Under the pieces are notes generated by a model. The model was not told where the DNA came from and did not search any database. It was given only the letters and a program-made list of their open reading frames with translations. DNA of 64,000 bases, taken from contig NZ_JAOVZB010000002.1 in the NCBI RefSeq assembly GCF_025716875.1, positions 248,001 through 312,000 on the forward strand. The letters are read 5' to 3'. A program made the position numbers and the translations under genes. Origin of the DNA: Marinomonas sargassi (GTDB taxonomy: Bacteria > Pseudomonadota > Gammaproteobacteria > Pseudomonadales > Marinomonadaceae). Shown one piece after another: positions 28,617 through 37,589 of the stretch; positions within the stretch are counted from its first letter, which is position 1; every line of letters begins with the position of its first letter.

Positions 28617-28662
28617 AAATAATTAGGGTCGGAGTAAAATTAAATCACTTCATCAACTTGAT
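28617..28662 (+). repeat. 46-bp direct repeat, copy 2
   Basis: Near-copy of 27316-27361 (about six differences over the best-matching 42 bases), sharing GAGTAAAATTAAAT. It begins 11 bases after the GNAT stop and ends before the YciI-like gene, so the two copies frame a 1.3-kb two-gene segment. Confidence 0.6.
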
Positions 28663-28721
28663 TCATGACAATATCTATACTTGAAGAGACTCAATTGCTT
28701 ACTACGCAAAAGGAAAGATCT

Positions 28722-29015
28722 ATGAGATGGATTGCACTATTCAAAGACTCCCCTGAGATGATGGAGCACAGGAAGTTGTACAGTAAAGAACATGTTGAGT
28801 ATGTTCGTGAGCATGTCAGTGAGATTTTGATTGGCGGTGGGTTGAAGCATAACCCTGACGACGCTTTTGTTGGCGGTTTGTGGATTCTTAATGTGGAAAG
28901 TAAAGCTAGGGCAAAAGAGCTTGTCGAAAATGACCCTTACTTTAACCCCAAGTATCGTACTTATAAGTTACTGGCTTGGGGGAAGATATTAGAAGACGTG
29001 AGTGTGACGCTATAA
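28722..29015 (+). CDS. YciI-like small protein
   Basis: 97 residues with the dimeric alpha/beta fold pattern of YCII-related proteins: the N-terminal MRWIALFKDSPE strand, a His-x-x-His-containing helix (KEHVEYVREHV), GGLWILNVES and AKELVENDPYF. YciI proteins are small putative enzymes of unclear reaction. The ATG at 28722 has AAGGAAAG before it and begins at the conserved strand; an upstream in-frame ATG at 28665 abuts the repeat and is unlikely. Confidence 0.8.
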   Translation: MRWIALFKDSPEMMEHRKLYSKEHVEYVREHVSEILIGGGLKHNPDDAFVGGLWILNVESKARAKELVENDPYFNPKYRTYKLLAWGKILEDVSVTL

Positions 29016-29127
29016 CTCCTTTAAGTAACAATTTTTTAGTTTATTGGGTATAAGAGAGTTAGTAGCTTTAGAGGCGTTGAAGTCGTACTCTCTTGTTCAT
29101 TAACCCCTAAATTAAAAAGTAATATAC

Positions 29128-29964
29128 ATGAAGAACTGGAAGAAGCAGCCTGAAAACGAGGAAGTAGCCAAGTATGTGGAGTGCTACTGGTTTTTAGAGA
29201 AGGAGCCAGAGGATAACTCTTTAAATTATCCCCAATTAAATCCTGATCCTTCTTCCCATTTAATTATTACTCCCCCTGATACTGTCTTTAGCTATGAACA
29301 TAAAGACTCTGTGCAAACCGCCACTGGAAGCCATTGGATCTTCCCTCACCTAAAGACCTTTGCCATGGATCACTCTTCTCCTTTTCAAATTATCGGGGTG
29401 AAGTTTAAAGCTGGAGCATTTTATTCAGTGGGGTTGCAGGGTATTAGTGCTCCTTTAGATCACATTAGCAAGGTCGATATTGCTAAGCTTTTGGGTTCAC
29501 AAACCTATAACTCGAAGTTTTTTCTAGAGCAAATTACAGAAGGTGCAACGCACACCTGCCGTTTACTTGATGAGGCTCTTTTGCCATGGCTGTTGCAGAG
29601 TCATGAAGATAAGCACAGTCGTTTGGTTCGCCAAATCCTCCCCATTCTTGCAGATAACGCCATTGCCGAAATGGGAGATGTTTTACATCGTTCACAACGT
29701 ACCATTGAGCGTAGCTTTAGCAAGGTGATGGGCATGTCAATGAAGCAGGTTCAATCTATGATGCTTTTAGAGTCTTTATTGAATGACTTATATTTGCTTA
29801 AAGATAACGACATCCATTGGGCAGACATTGCCAGTAAGCACGGCTTTAGTGATCAGCCCCATTTAACTCGTTACTTAAAAGACACCATTGATAACACACC
29901 AGCCAAATATGCAAAGCAAAGAAATCTAACCATTGATGTCTATGGTGATTTCGAGTTCGACTAA
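29128..29964 (+). CDS. AraC family transcriptional regulator
   Basis: 278 residues: N-terminal ligand-type domain like DUF6597 (EEVAKYVECYWFLE, DPSSHLIITPPD, GVKFKAGAFYSV) and a C-terminal AraC helix-turn-helix pair (about 185-270), with SQRTIERSFSKVMGMS and DIASKHGFSDQPHLTRYLKD. It probably controls nearby genes such as the adjacent acetyltransferase, but no operator was identified. Starts at ATG 29128. Confidence 0.9.
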   Translation: MKNWKKQPENEEVAKYVECYWFLEKEPEDNSLNYPQLNPDPSSHLIITPPDTVFSYEHKDSVQTATGSHWIFPHLKTFAMDHSSPFQIIGVKFKAGAFYSVGLQGISAPLDHISKVDIAKLLGSQTYNSKFFLEQITEGATHTCRLLDEALLPWLLQSHEDKHSRLVRQILPILADNAIAEMGDVLHRSQRTIERSFSKVMGMSMKQVQSMMLLESLLNDLYLLKDNDIHWADIASKHGFSDQPHLTRYLKDTIDNTPAKYAKQRNLTIDVYGDFEFD

Positions 29965-30046
29965 AAACTGTCGTTTTTCTTCAAGCTATACAAGCTCTCT
30001 TCCCATTAAAGTTGCTTACATCAAATCAATAAATAGAAAAGGACAA

Positions 30047-30484
30047 ATGATGCAAGTACAAATACGCCCCTATACCGTTGCCGATTTAGAAGCAGTGTTA
30101 GATTCTTGGGAAGTTGCCACCAAGCTCGCCCACCCATTTATGACAGAAGAATTTATCGCTAAAGAACGAATCAATGTCGCAGAAATATACATACCTAATA
30201 CGCAAACTTGGGTCGCGGAATTAGAGGGGCAGGTGGAAGGCTTCATTGCTCTAATGGGGAACGAAGTTGGTGCTATATTTTTACAACCTAACCAACATAA
30301 GAAAGGAATCGGCACCATGCTAATGGATAAAGCACAGGAACTGCATGGAGACCTTGAGGTAGAGGTATTTGCTGTAAACTCAATTGGCCGGAATTTTTAT
30401 ACTAAATATGGTTTCAAAGAAATTGAAGAGAAATTACATGAAGCCACAGGCCAAAAAGTGCTGCGTATGAAGTTCACTTGTTAA
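30047..30484 (+). CDS. YjaB-like GNAT acetyltransferase
   Basis: 145 residues. Start IRPYTVADLEAVLDSWEVAT, WVAELEGQVEGFIAL, then the acetyl-CoA motif LQPNQHKKGIGTMLMDKA and NFYTKYGFKEI, an order matching E. coli YjaB. The ATG at 30047 follows AAAAGGAC, and the 114 additional upstream bases of the open frame overlap the AraC gene out of frame without conservation. Substrate unknown. Confidence 0.85.
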   Translation: MMQVQIRPYTVADLEAVLDSWEVATKLAHPFMTEEFIAKERINVAEIYIPNTQTWVAELEGQVEGFIALMGNEVGAIFLQPNQHKKGIGTMLMDKAQELHGDLEVEVFAVNSIGRNFYTKYGFKEIEEKLHEATGQKVLRMKFTC

Positions 30485-30514
30485 AGGTGATGCATTGATT
30501 TTTCATTAGTTAAT

Positions 30515-30544
30515 ATAATACTCACTGTATTCAGTGAGTATTAT
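30515..30544. terminator. Strong hairpin after YjaB-like gene
   Basis: ATAATACTCACTG (30515-30527) and CAGTGAGTATTAT (30532-30544) form a perfect 13-bp stem with a four-base loop. There is no T-run, so it may be a terminator of unusual type or an operator palindrome for the next gene. Confidence 0.55.
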
Positions 30545-30691
30545 AACTATCGATAAAGCTCTATGAAGATTCTCACTCAAAACACCTCCTACTTGAGTTG
30601 AAAACACATTTTTCGTTCCCATCATTTTATATAACACCAAAGATTCATTGCCGTGTATTTTGGCATTCACTTTCAGAACAAGGAGTCAGTT

Positions 30692-31180
30692 TTGTCTTTA
30701 GTTATAAGAAAAGCTCAGGTTGAGGATGCTTCGGTCATTTTGAATTTTGTGAAAGAACTGGCCCGCTATGAAAAAGCTGAACATGAGGTTGTAGCGACGG
30801 TGCCTATGGTTGAGGAATCCATCTTTGGGGAAGGTTCCACGGTACATGCTCTCATTTGTGAAAGAGACGGCAAGCCTGTGGGCTTTGCGGTGTATTTCTT
30901 TAATTATTCCACATGGTTAGGCAAGAATGGGCTGTACCTTGAAGACTTGTTCATTACTGAATCTGAACGTGGTACGGGGGCTGGCAAACAGTTTCTGAAA
31001 CATCTGGCAAAGATTGCTGTCGATAAAAATTGTGGCCGCTTTGAATGGAGTGTTTTGGATTGGAATGAGCCTGCCATTCAATTTTATAAGTCGATTGGCG
31101 CTGTTGAAAAAACAGAGTGGCTTGGCTATCAACTGACTGGCGATGCCTTACTACATTTGGCGGGTATGGGCGATAAGTAA
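30692..31180 (+). CDS. SSAT/thialysine-type GNAT acetyltransferase
   Basis: 162 residues resembling the spermidine/spermine or thialysine N-acetyltransferase branch: VIRKAQVEDASVIL, FFNYSTWLGKNGLYLEDLFI, ERGTGAGKQFLKHLA and FEWSVLDWNEPAIQFYKSIG are characteristic. A TTG start at 30692 is chosen because AAGGAG ends six bases earlier; the alternative GTG at 30653 has no ribosome-binding site. Cytoplasmic, acting on a polyamine or amino-acid amine by analogy. Confidence 0.85.
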   Translation: MSLVIRKAQVEDASVILNFVKELARYEKAEHEVVATVPMVEESIFGEGSTVHALICERDGKPVGFAVYFFNYSTWLGKNGLYLEDLFITESERGTGAGKQFLKHLAKIAVDKNCGRFEWSVLDWNEPAIQFYKSIGAVEKTEWLGYQLTGDALLHLAGMGDK

Positions 31181-31206
31181 AGCTATATCAGAATGAACTA
31201 CGACCA

Positions 31207-31263
31207 TTAAAAAAGCCGCGGGTCTAATGCTGTACATAAACATGCTTAGACCAGCGGCTTTTT
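31207..31263. terminator. Bidirectional terminator between acetyltransferase and TenA gene
   Basis: AAAAAAGCCGCGGGTCTAA pairs, with one bulge, with TTAGACCAGCGGCTTTTTAT. Long stem with A-rich and T-rich flanks between convergent genes. Confidence 0.75.
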
Positions 31264-31285
31264 ATTACGTATCACTCAGTATATT

Positions 31286-31936
31286 TTAGATGTCATAGCA
31301 GGCATCGAAGAACTGTTTTTCCAGTGTAACAGCTTGCTTGAAGTAGTCTGCAATAGTTGCTTTTTCTGCTCCATCAGCGGCATCGTAAGCTCGGTCTAGT
31401 TGGGTGCGCAGGTGTTCAACAACCGATTCAAAGTATTCCCCTTCATGTAAGTTAATCCATTCTTGGAAGTAAAATGGTAAAGGGCTATCGATACGGTCTG
31501 TATTTTGTGTCCAGCTTAAATACACCCATTCCGCCACTGTCAGTACGGCCACCATGTTTGCATAGCTTCCGCTTTGTGCGGCTTTTAACATAAGGGCTTG
31601 AAAGCCTGCGGTGGGTGCTAGTAAGCTTGGTGTTTCTTGTTCCTCTTTACTGACGTTTAAGCTGTCAAATGAGCGTTGGAAGTAGGTATTCTCAGGCCCA
31701 GCAATAATGCCCAGGAAAGCAGCAAGAGGAAGCCTATCTGCAAGGGTTGGCGCATGATGAATAGCCGAGGCAGCTAAACGTACGAAGTTATCAATAAAGG
31801 TATAGTCTTGTGCTAAGTAGATTCGCATTTTATCTAATGAAAGCGAACCCAAGGTGAGTTCTTGGCAAAATACATGATTGGTTGCGGCTTGCCATTCTAG
31901 GGAACAGCTGTCTTTTAACATCTCGCTAGGGCGCAT
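31286..31936 (-). CDS. TenA/THI-4 family protein
   Basis: 216-residue all-helical protein of the thiaminase II/TenA superfamily (thiamine degradation product salvage or related chemistry). LAQDYTFIDNFVRL, FLGIIAGPENTYFQ and WINLHEGEYFESVV match family landmarks. The TenA_C active-site Cys (in a Leu-Pro-Cys-x-Trp-x-Tyr motif) is replaced: the segment here reads LTVAEWVYLSW. It may therefore belong to the TenA_E branch or have another activity. Single gene; no thiamine genes nearby. Confidence 0.82.
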   Translation of the reverse strand: MRPSEMLKDSCSLEWQAATNHVFCQELTLGSLSLDKMRIYLAQDYTFIDNFVRLAASAIHHAPTLADRLPLAAFLGIIAGPENTYFQRSFDSLNVSKEEQETPSLLAPTAGFQALMLKAAQSGSYANMVAVLTVAEWVYLSWTQNTDRIDSPLPFYFQEWINLHEGEYFESVVEHLRTQLDRAYDAADGAEKATIADYFKQAVTLEKQFFDACYDI

Positions 31937-32143
31937 TATTTAAATACTCTTTTTTTTATTAATATGAATTTAACCCTGCGATCATAACAATCCACGAGAA
32001 ACTTGTTAACGCTATTAAGGTATAAGTCTAAAGGCAGTGCTTTCGTATTTCATTGAATAGCTTTTGTATTTCACCCAATAGATCCAGCACTGCACCTTAA
32101 ACTTTCTATGACATTTCCAATGACGCTTTTATCACGCAGCCTA

Positions 32144-32419
32144 TTAGAGTAAGTGGAAGTGACTCTTCATGCCCTTTTCTCTTAATGGGATAAGAGCTTG
32201 ATAAGCCGCGCTGTTATACCAATCTTTTGCGCTTTGCTGATTTGGGAACTCAATTACCGCTTTCGCTGGGTGACTTGCTTCGCCATGCAAGACTTCTATC
32301 GGGCCTTTGGCGAGAAACTGGCCATTAAAGGGTTTTAAGGTTTCCGCCGCTAAGGCACTGTATTCAGCCAGTTGCTCTTTATCCATTGGGGTTGATTCTA
32401 CGATCACTAACACTTTCAT
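32144..32419 (-). CDS. DUF1330 family protein
   Basis: 91 residues with the dimeric ferredoxin-like pattern of DUF1330: MKVLVIVESTPMD, FLAKGPIEVLHGEA, AVIEFPNQQSAKDWYNSAAY and a C-terminal His-x-His. Function unknown. It is transcribed away from the LysR regulator at 32512, a layout in which the regulator commonly controls its divergent neighbour. Confidence 0.85.
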   Translation of the reverse strand: MKVLVIVESTPMDKEQLAEYSALAAETLKPFNGQFLAKGPIEVLHGEASHPAKAVIEFPNQQSAKDWYNSAAYQALIPLREKGMKSHFHLL

Positions 32420-32511
32420 ATTTGTACTCTCCTGTTATCTGAGGTCAGTATTGATTCAGTTGACACAGGTTAAGGTGACGTCATAAATTAGACAATAACC
32501 CCAAAATAAAC

Positions 32512-33429
32512 ATGTTGTTTAAAAATATGAACAGTATAAAGCTCGCCCCCCTATTACTTATTTTTGTTGAAGTGGCTAAGAAGCGCTCCTTTACCGCTGC
32601 GGCAAAAAAGCTAGGTTTGAGTAAATCTGCCATTAGTCAGCAAATTAAACGCCTTGAAGAAGAGACAGGACAACAGCTACTTATTCGTAATACCAGAGGT
32701 GTAGTACTAACCGCTGTTGGTGAAACCCTGTTATCCCGAAGTGAACTATTCAATGAACAGCTGAGTATGACACTCACAGAATTAGACAGTGCCAAAGAAC
32801 AACCTAGTGGAGACTTTAGAGTATCGGTTCCTCCCTTTTTTGAAAAAGGCATAGTTGTTCCCGTCTTAAAACAGCTGTCTTTGGAGTTTCCTAAACTCAA
32901 GCCTGAAGTGATCATTACCGGGAAATGGCAAGACCTGATTGATAACCAATTGGATGCGGCTATTTTTGGAGGGGATATACAAGATTGTGACTATCGTGCG
33001 CTTTCAATTGGTAAAGTATCAGAAGTATTTTGTGCCTCTTCTCGCTATTTAAAACAACAGGGGGAACTCGATTCTGTTGAATCATTCTCTACTCATCAGT
33101 TTATCGCCACAGCTTGGCAACACGACAGATTAGAGCTTTTTGATAACCAGCAAAAAGGCCAACATTGGGTCGATGTAAAACACAGCTCCAAAGTAAATAC
33201 GCTTAATACTGCATTAGAAATGGTACTTAATGATATGGGGGTCGCCTTACTCCCCGAGTTTTTAGCTCGCCCTTACCTTGCCGATGAGCAAATTATTAGA
33301 GTGCTCCCAAACGTACGAGGTAAAGCATGGCACTTTTATTTTCTGCATCAATATAAAGGGAAAAAGCCAGTGCATGTTACTCGCTTTTATCAACTCTTTT
33401 GCTACTACTTTTCGAAAGCGAATGCCTAA
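32512..33429 (+). CDS. LysR family transcriptional regulator
   Basis: 305 residues: N-terminal winged helix-turn-helix (about 10-70; SFTAAAKKLGLSKSAISQQI) and a LysR-type effector domain (about 95-300). Two Met starts, 32512 and 32527, are possible; neither has a clear ribosome-binding site. Divergent from the DUF1330 gene with 92 bases between, so it likely regulates that gene. Inducer unknown. Confidence 0.92.
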   Translation: MLFKNMNSIKLAPLLLIFVEVAKKRSFTAAAKKLGLSKSAISQQIKRLEEETGQQLLIRNTRGVVLTAVGETLLSRSELFNEQLSMTLTELDSAKEQPSGDFRVSVPPFFEKGIVVPVLKQLSLEFPKLKPEVIITGKWQDLIDNQLDAAIFGGDIQDCDYRALSIGKVSEVFCASSRYLKQQGELDSVESFSTHQFIATAWQHDRLELFDNQQKGQHWVDVKHSSKVNTLNTALEMVLNDMGVALLPEFLARPYLADEQIIRVLPNVRGKAWHFYFLHQYKGKKPVHVTRFYQLFCYYFSKANA

Positions 33430-33547
33430 ATAATCCCTCTTATTGAAACCAGACTTTAGGCAAGCTGTACTGCATGATAAATCTTGACCAAGCTATGATT
33501 ATTTCATGTAATGGTGATTAAATTTTCTACATACCTAGGAATAAAAG

Positions 33548-34039
33548 ATGACTGCGGTAACAACCTATTATTTAGAAATGAACTCCCCTTCTGAATTAAT
33601 AGAAAAGACCAATTCCAAAGGTCTAAATCTGCTTGAAGTGAGAGTTGATCAATTTGAGTTCAATCGCTTTCTCTATCAATACATTGGTGGGCCATGGGAG
33701 TGGACAGATAAACTGTCTTTACCTGATGACGAGTGGAAGCAGTATGTTGAAAACCCAAATTTAAGGACTTGGGTAGCGTATTTTGATGGTGCTATCGCAG
33801 GTTACTTTGAGCTACTAGCCACTGATGATGGTGATACCGAAATTGCTTACTTTGGCTTATCGAGCCCTTTTATTGGCCGAGGCTTCGGGGGCTACTTACT
33901 TTCAGAAGCCATTAAGTGCGCTTGGCAAATGCCATCAACAAGACGTGTCTTTGTCCATACTTGTACTCTTGACCACGAATCGGCTCTGAGAAATTACCAA
34001 GCCAGAGGCTTAAAGATCTATAAAGAAGAAACTGAGTAA
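33548..34039 (+). CDS. GNAT family N-acetyltransferase
   Basis: 163 residues. Motif A appears as PFIGRGFGGYLLSEAI (about 118-133), followed by VFVHTCTLDHESALRNYQARG, the last strand and helix of the GNAT fold. AGGAATAAAAG precedes the ATG. The N-terminal half (GGPWEWTDKLSLPDDEW) matches a marine-bacterial GNAT type of unknown substrate. LysE follows 41 bases later on the same strand. Confidence 0.85.
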   Translation: MTAVTTYYLEMNSPSELIEKTNSKGLNLLEVRVDQFEFNRFLYQYIGGPWEWTDKLSLPDDEWKQYVENPNLRTWVAYFDGAIAGYFELLATDDGDTEIAYFGLSSPFIGRGFGGYLLSEAIKCAWQMPSTRRVFVHTCTLDHESALRNYQARGLKIYKEETE

Positions 34040-34080
34040 TAACACACTCACTAAACACGTACGATTTTACAGAGGTACCT

Positions 34081-34713
34081 ATGACATTGGATGTATGGTT
34101 GATTTTCTCTGCCGCCGCTTTAGTTAATATTATTAGTCCCGGCCCTGCTATTTTATTAGCAATATCAAATGGGGTAACCCATGGTATGAAGTCCGTGACT
34201 GTTTCCGCGCTCGGAAATGTGCTCGGCTTATTTATCATATCAACGGTATCCATGTTTGGATTAGGCTTATTACTACAAACTTCAGCCATTCTATTCACAG
34301 CGTTAAAGTTTCTTGGTGCTGGTTACTTGATCTACCTTGGTATTAAAAAGATCAGGAGTAGTGATACCCCTCTTGTTATTGAAGAGCAACCCAAAAATAC
34401 AGGCAACTTACAGTATTTTAAGCAGTGCAAAGAAGCCTTCTTTATTGCGATCACTAACCCTAAGGCGATCTTATTCTTTGTGGCTTTCTTCCCAATTTTT
34501 CTCGATGCAACGGCTCCTTTAACACCACAGTTTATGATCATGACCTTCACCTTCATGGTCATGTCTTTTATGAGTTTAATCACCTATGGCTACTTAGGAA
34601 AATCGGTAAGACACTGGTTTAAAAAAGCTCGCTTCATTAGAGCATTCCATCGGGCAACGGGGGGTATTTTTATTGGATTTGGCTTGGTATTAATACAAAT
34701 TAAGAACGCCTAA
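34081..34713 (+). CDS. LysE/RhtB family amino-acid exporter
   Basis: 210-residue inner-membrane exporter with about six helices. The conserved ISPGPAILLAISNGVTHG (about 18-35) and a later ITNPKAILFFVAFFP are the two family motifs. Usual substrates are basic or neutral amino acids or homoserine lactones; the substrate here is unknown. Possible operon with the preceding acetyltransferase. Confidence 0.9.
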   Translation: MTLDVWLIFSAAALVNIISPGPAILLAISNGVTHGMKSVTVSALGNVLGLFIISTVSMFGLGLLLQTSAILFTALKFLGAGYLIYLGIKKIRSSDTPLVIEEQPKNTGNLQYFKQCKEAFFIAITNPKAILFFVAFFPIFLDATAPLTPQFMIMTFTFMVMSFMSLITYGYLGKSVRHWFKKARFIRAFHRATGGIFIGFGLVLIQIKNA

Positions 34714-34881
34714 ATTACAAGAGTTAACATTTTTATATGGCATAAGCTTATTTTATATTTATATATCACTACTTGGTATACACCTTTTCTAATCCTCTGT
34801 ATATAATGCGCAATAATTTCAACTTCCGGCTAAGTTCTATAGAAAGCTCGGTTTAATCTTTCATTAAGGAAAGCAAAAAAC

Positions 34882-36552
34882 ATGTTCAAATCCCTAACGC
34901 TCCGCTTGTATTTACTGGCTTTTGTTCCCTTTCTACTCGCTGTTATCATCAGTGCTTTTATGCAGAAAGGCACTATGACTGACATAACTAGCGGTGTATC
35001 TCATATAGTAGAAAGTGCCACTATTGAAGTTGAGAAGCAAAGGCTAAAGTCTATCATTGATACATCTTTGAGCATTATCCAAGAAGACATTGATAAACCT
35101 GGAAAAGAGGGCCTTGAAAGTGGTTTAGCAAAACTGGGCAAGGCTAAGTTTGATAACGGACAAGGTTACCTTTTTTCTTATGATGTTCAAGGTAAAAGGC
35201 TTGCTCATGGAGCTGGTGGGAAATTAGGAGGAAACTTCTGGGACTTGCAAGATAAAGCAGGTAATTACTTAATCAGAGACATTATAGCATCCGCCAAGAA
35301 TGGGGATGGTTACACCACTTACTTTTTTCCAAAACCAGGAGCAACAGAGTCCTCTGAAAAATACTCATATTCCGTTTATGTAGCTAAATGGAATCTGATT
35401 ATTGGTACTGGCTTTTATATTGATTCAACAGACAAAATCATTAGCAATATAAATGGTGAAATAGATCGCATTCAAAGTGATAGTGTCGCAAAACAAATTG
35501 CTATAGGTTTAGTAATTTTTGCGGCTATTATTGCCGCTGTATGGTTTTCCGCTAAAACAATTCTTAATACACTTCACCAGTTCAAAGACTCAGTACAAAA
35601 ACTGGCTGCGGGACAAGGTGACTTATCTAACAAGCTTCCAAATAGTTCCATTGATATCTTAGATAGCATTGCTAACGACTTTAATACCTTTATTGCTTCT
35701 ATGGCAAAAGACATTCAAGAACTAAAACACTCTAGTGAAGAGCTTTTGAGCATTTCACAACAGTCTCAAAAACAAAAAGAGAAATTACAGGATGTCTCCG
35801 CACAGCAAATAGACGAAACCAACATGGTTGCTGCTGCCATAGAAGAAATGGCATCCAACTCTGTAGAAATTGCTGGTAATGCACAAGAAACAAAACAAAC
35901 CGCTCAAAATACTGAAGCAGAAGTTCAGCAGGTTGTTACACAAGTACAGCTATCCTCATCACAGCTTAATGAACTCAGCCGTATCCTTGATAATGTAGAA
36001 CAATCTGTAGAAGTGGTTGGTAGTAATGTTGACGAGATCAATGTGGCATTGGGAGTTATTCAATCGATCTCAGAGCAGACCAACCTACTCGCTCTTAACG
36101 CGGCTATTGAAGCTGCGCGCGCCGGTGAGCAAGGTCGAGGCTTTGCCGTCGTTGCGGATGAAGTACGTGGTCTTGCCCAACGCAGCCAAGAAAGCACGGT
36201 CGAAATCAAAGACATTCTTGAAAAACTTCAAGCCAGTGCAACCAAAACCATTGAAGATATGAAAGGTTCAGTTACACAGCGTGAGAAAGTGACTCAAGCA
36301 ATGGAGCAAATTAACGCCATTATCAATACCAGCACTCAATCCATTAATCACCTGACCTCTATGAACGTACAAGTGGCTAATGGTGCAAATGAGCAATCTG
36401 ATGTGGCAAACAGTATTTCGAAAAACGTAGCGGGTATTGCGATGTTAGCCGAGAACATAGGTAAAGATTCTGAACAGACAGCAATACAAATGTCTAAGTT
36501 AGAAGAACAATCTAAAATCATCAAAAGCATTACAGATAAGTTTACTGTCTAA
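34882..36552 (+). CDS. Methyl-accepting chemotaxis protein with single Cache sensor
   Basis: 556 residues. Membrane helix 1 (about 9-27), a periplasmic single-Cache (sCache_2) domain (about 30-190; [19 protein letters not shown] and [12 protein letters not shown] are typical), membrane helix 2 (about 208-226), HAMP and a signalling domain with [20 protein letters not shown]. sCache_2 receptors often bind small organic acids. ATG after AAGGAAAGC. No CheR-docking pentapeptide. Ends at a strong terminator. Confidence 0.95.
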   Translation: MFKSLTLRLYLLAFVPFLLAVIISAFMQKGTMTDITSGVSHIVESATIEVEKQRLKSIIDTSLSIIQEDIDKPGKEGLESGLAKLGKAKFDNGQGYLFSYDVQGKRLAHGAGGKLGGNFWDLQDKAGNYLIRDIIASAKNGDGYTTYFFPKPGATESSEKYSYSVYVAKWNLIIGTGFYIDSTDKIISNINGEIDRIQSDSVAKQIAIGLVIFAAIIAAVWFSAKTILNTLHQFKDSVQKLAAGQGDLSNKLPNSSIDILDSIANDFNTFIASMAKDIQELKHSSEELLSISQQSQKQKEKLQDVSAQQIDETNMVAAAIEEMASNSVEIAGNAQETKQTAQNTEAEVQQVVTQVQLSSSQLNELSRILDNVEQSVEVVGSNVDEINVALGVIQSISEQTNLLALNAAIEAARAGEQGRGFAVVADEVRGLAQRSQESTVEIKDILEKLQASATKTIEDMKGSVTQREKVTQAMEQINAIINTSTQSINHLTSMNVQVANGANEQSDVANSISKNVAGIAMLAENIGKDSEQTAIQMSKLEEQSKIIKSITDKFTV

Positions 36553-36587
36553 GATTTTTAACTAAATGTTATAATCGCCTCAGTTAT

Positions 36588-36629
36588 AAAAATGTCAGAG
36601 TTGAAACACCATTAACTCTGACATTTTTT
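36588..36629 (+). terminator. Terminator after Cache chemoreceptor
   Basis: AAAAATGTCAGAGTT (36588-36602) pairs with AACTCTGACATTTTTT (36614-36629), ending in six T. The MITE target duplication begins three bases later. Confidence 0.85.
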
Positions 36630-36635
36630 ATTTAA

Positions 36636-36899
36636 GGAAGGTATGAACAAGTCCACTGGCTTCAGCGTGTTGATAAACCTTTATTATTCGAGGCAAGTTT
36701 CGCAGTCCAATATTGAACATATTGGCAAGAAGCTTAACAAAGAATAAAAAGAGTTTAGCCCACGCCCTTCGGGTCTTTCAGAGAAATGGCCTCTCTGTGT
36801 TAAGAGTGATTGAAAGGTATTAACATTCCTGCTCACTCTTGCCTTGATAGACCATTTCTCTGATAAGACTGAAGCTCAGAAGGCTTATTCGCACCTTCC
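36636..36899. mobile_element. 264-bp IS5-family MITE
   Basis: Imperfect terminal inverted repeats of about 30 bases: left GGAAGGTATGAACAAG, right end in reverse complement GGAAGGTGCGAATAAG, both continuing to GCTTCAG. These match IS5 ends (GGAAGGTGCGAACAAG). Both flanks carry TTAA (36632-36635 and 36900-36903), the 4-bp YTAR target duplication of IS5. The interior has no open frame but holds nested stems (AGAGAAATGG 36780 / CCATTTCTCT 36852; AAGAGTGA 36802 / TCACTCTT 36833). Non-autonomous; the transposase would have to come from elsewhere. Confidence 0.8.
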
Positions 36900-36945
36900 T
36901 TAACAAGCAACCTAAAATATTCTAAGTAAATAACAGAGAATACTC

Positions 36946-37194
36946 ATGATAGATGATGATAAAGTAATCGAGACCATAGACGAATTAGAGACCTTTCTTC
37001 GCTTATTAGAAGCAGGTGGCCTAGGGCTGAATAATGTTGCAGGTGTAGCACTAGCAACGAATAACAGTAACGGTCGCCCTTTTGTTGCAGTATTAGATGA
37101 TAACCAGCAGCTGGTATTGGGTCGCTGGGTTACGACTGAAGTGTTTGAAAACGGTAAAGACATGGTTCGCTACGGTACTAAGAAGCCTCACTAG
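36946..37194 (+). CDS. Small conserved-looking hypothetical protein
   Basis: 82 residues, not recognised. It begins with an acidic helix (DDDKVIETIDELETFLRLLE) followed by a strand-rich half containing GVALATNNSNGRPFVAVLDD and LGRWVTTEVFENG. No membrane segment, signal peptide or cysteines. It starts 43 bases after the right target duplication of the MITE. Sensible codon use and a regular hydrophobic pattern suggest a real gene. Confidence 0.55.
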   Translation: MIDDDKVIETIDELETFLRLLEAGGLGLNNVAGVALATNNSNGRPFVAVLDDNQQLVLGRWVTTEVFENGKDMVRYGTKKPH

Positions 37195-37353
37195 CTCTTT
37201 TACGAGCACTTAGTGATTACAAATAATAATACCTTATGTGAAGTCACTAAGTGAGCCGATACAGTGAGAGCTCTCACCCCTAATCAGGGTCTATCTATAC
37301 TATTAAGAACGTCATACTTTTACACTGCTATCGACATAAGAGGTCATAATTAG

Positions 37354-37566
37354 ATGCTGTCTGCTAACAACCTAGAAACTATCGACTTTAATATCCTCTT
37401 TAGTGTCGTTAACATGAAGCTTAGAGATGAGTTTTCATCTGTTAAATCTTTGTGTTCAAGCTTTGAATTAGATGAAAAAATATTAATGGATCGATTAAAA
37501 AAGCATGGCTATGTATATGCTCAAAAGAACAATCAGTTCATTAAAAGTGATATAGAGAATAGCTAA
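37354..37566 (+). CDS. DUF4250-like small protein
   Basis: 70 residues resembling DUF4250 proteins (about 60 residues): FNILFSVVNMKLRDEFSS, a helical middle, and KKHGYVYAQKNNQFI at the C-terminal end. The fold suggests a small helix-turn-helix-like domain; function unknown. GAGGTCATAATTAG precedes the ATG. The lipoprotein gene follows 23 bases later on the same strand. Confidence 0.7.
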   Translation: MLSANNLETIDFNILFSVVNMKLRDEFSSVKSLCSSFELDEKILMDRLKKHGYVYAQKNNQFIKSDIENS

Positions 37567-37589
37567 TATATTCTGGTTAGGAGTTTAAA

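Noticed and set aside
27316-29015. Integron gene cassettes with attC sites
   Set aside because: The intergenic repeats are direct, not imperfectly palindromic, and lack the paired core and inverse-core boxes of attC; no integrase is visible.
36636-36899. Structured regulatory RNA rather than a transposable element
   Set aside because: Nested stems fit an RNA, but IS5-type ends, the TTAA duplication and a second truncated relative at 53.6 kb are better explained by a MITE.
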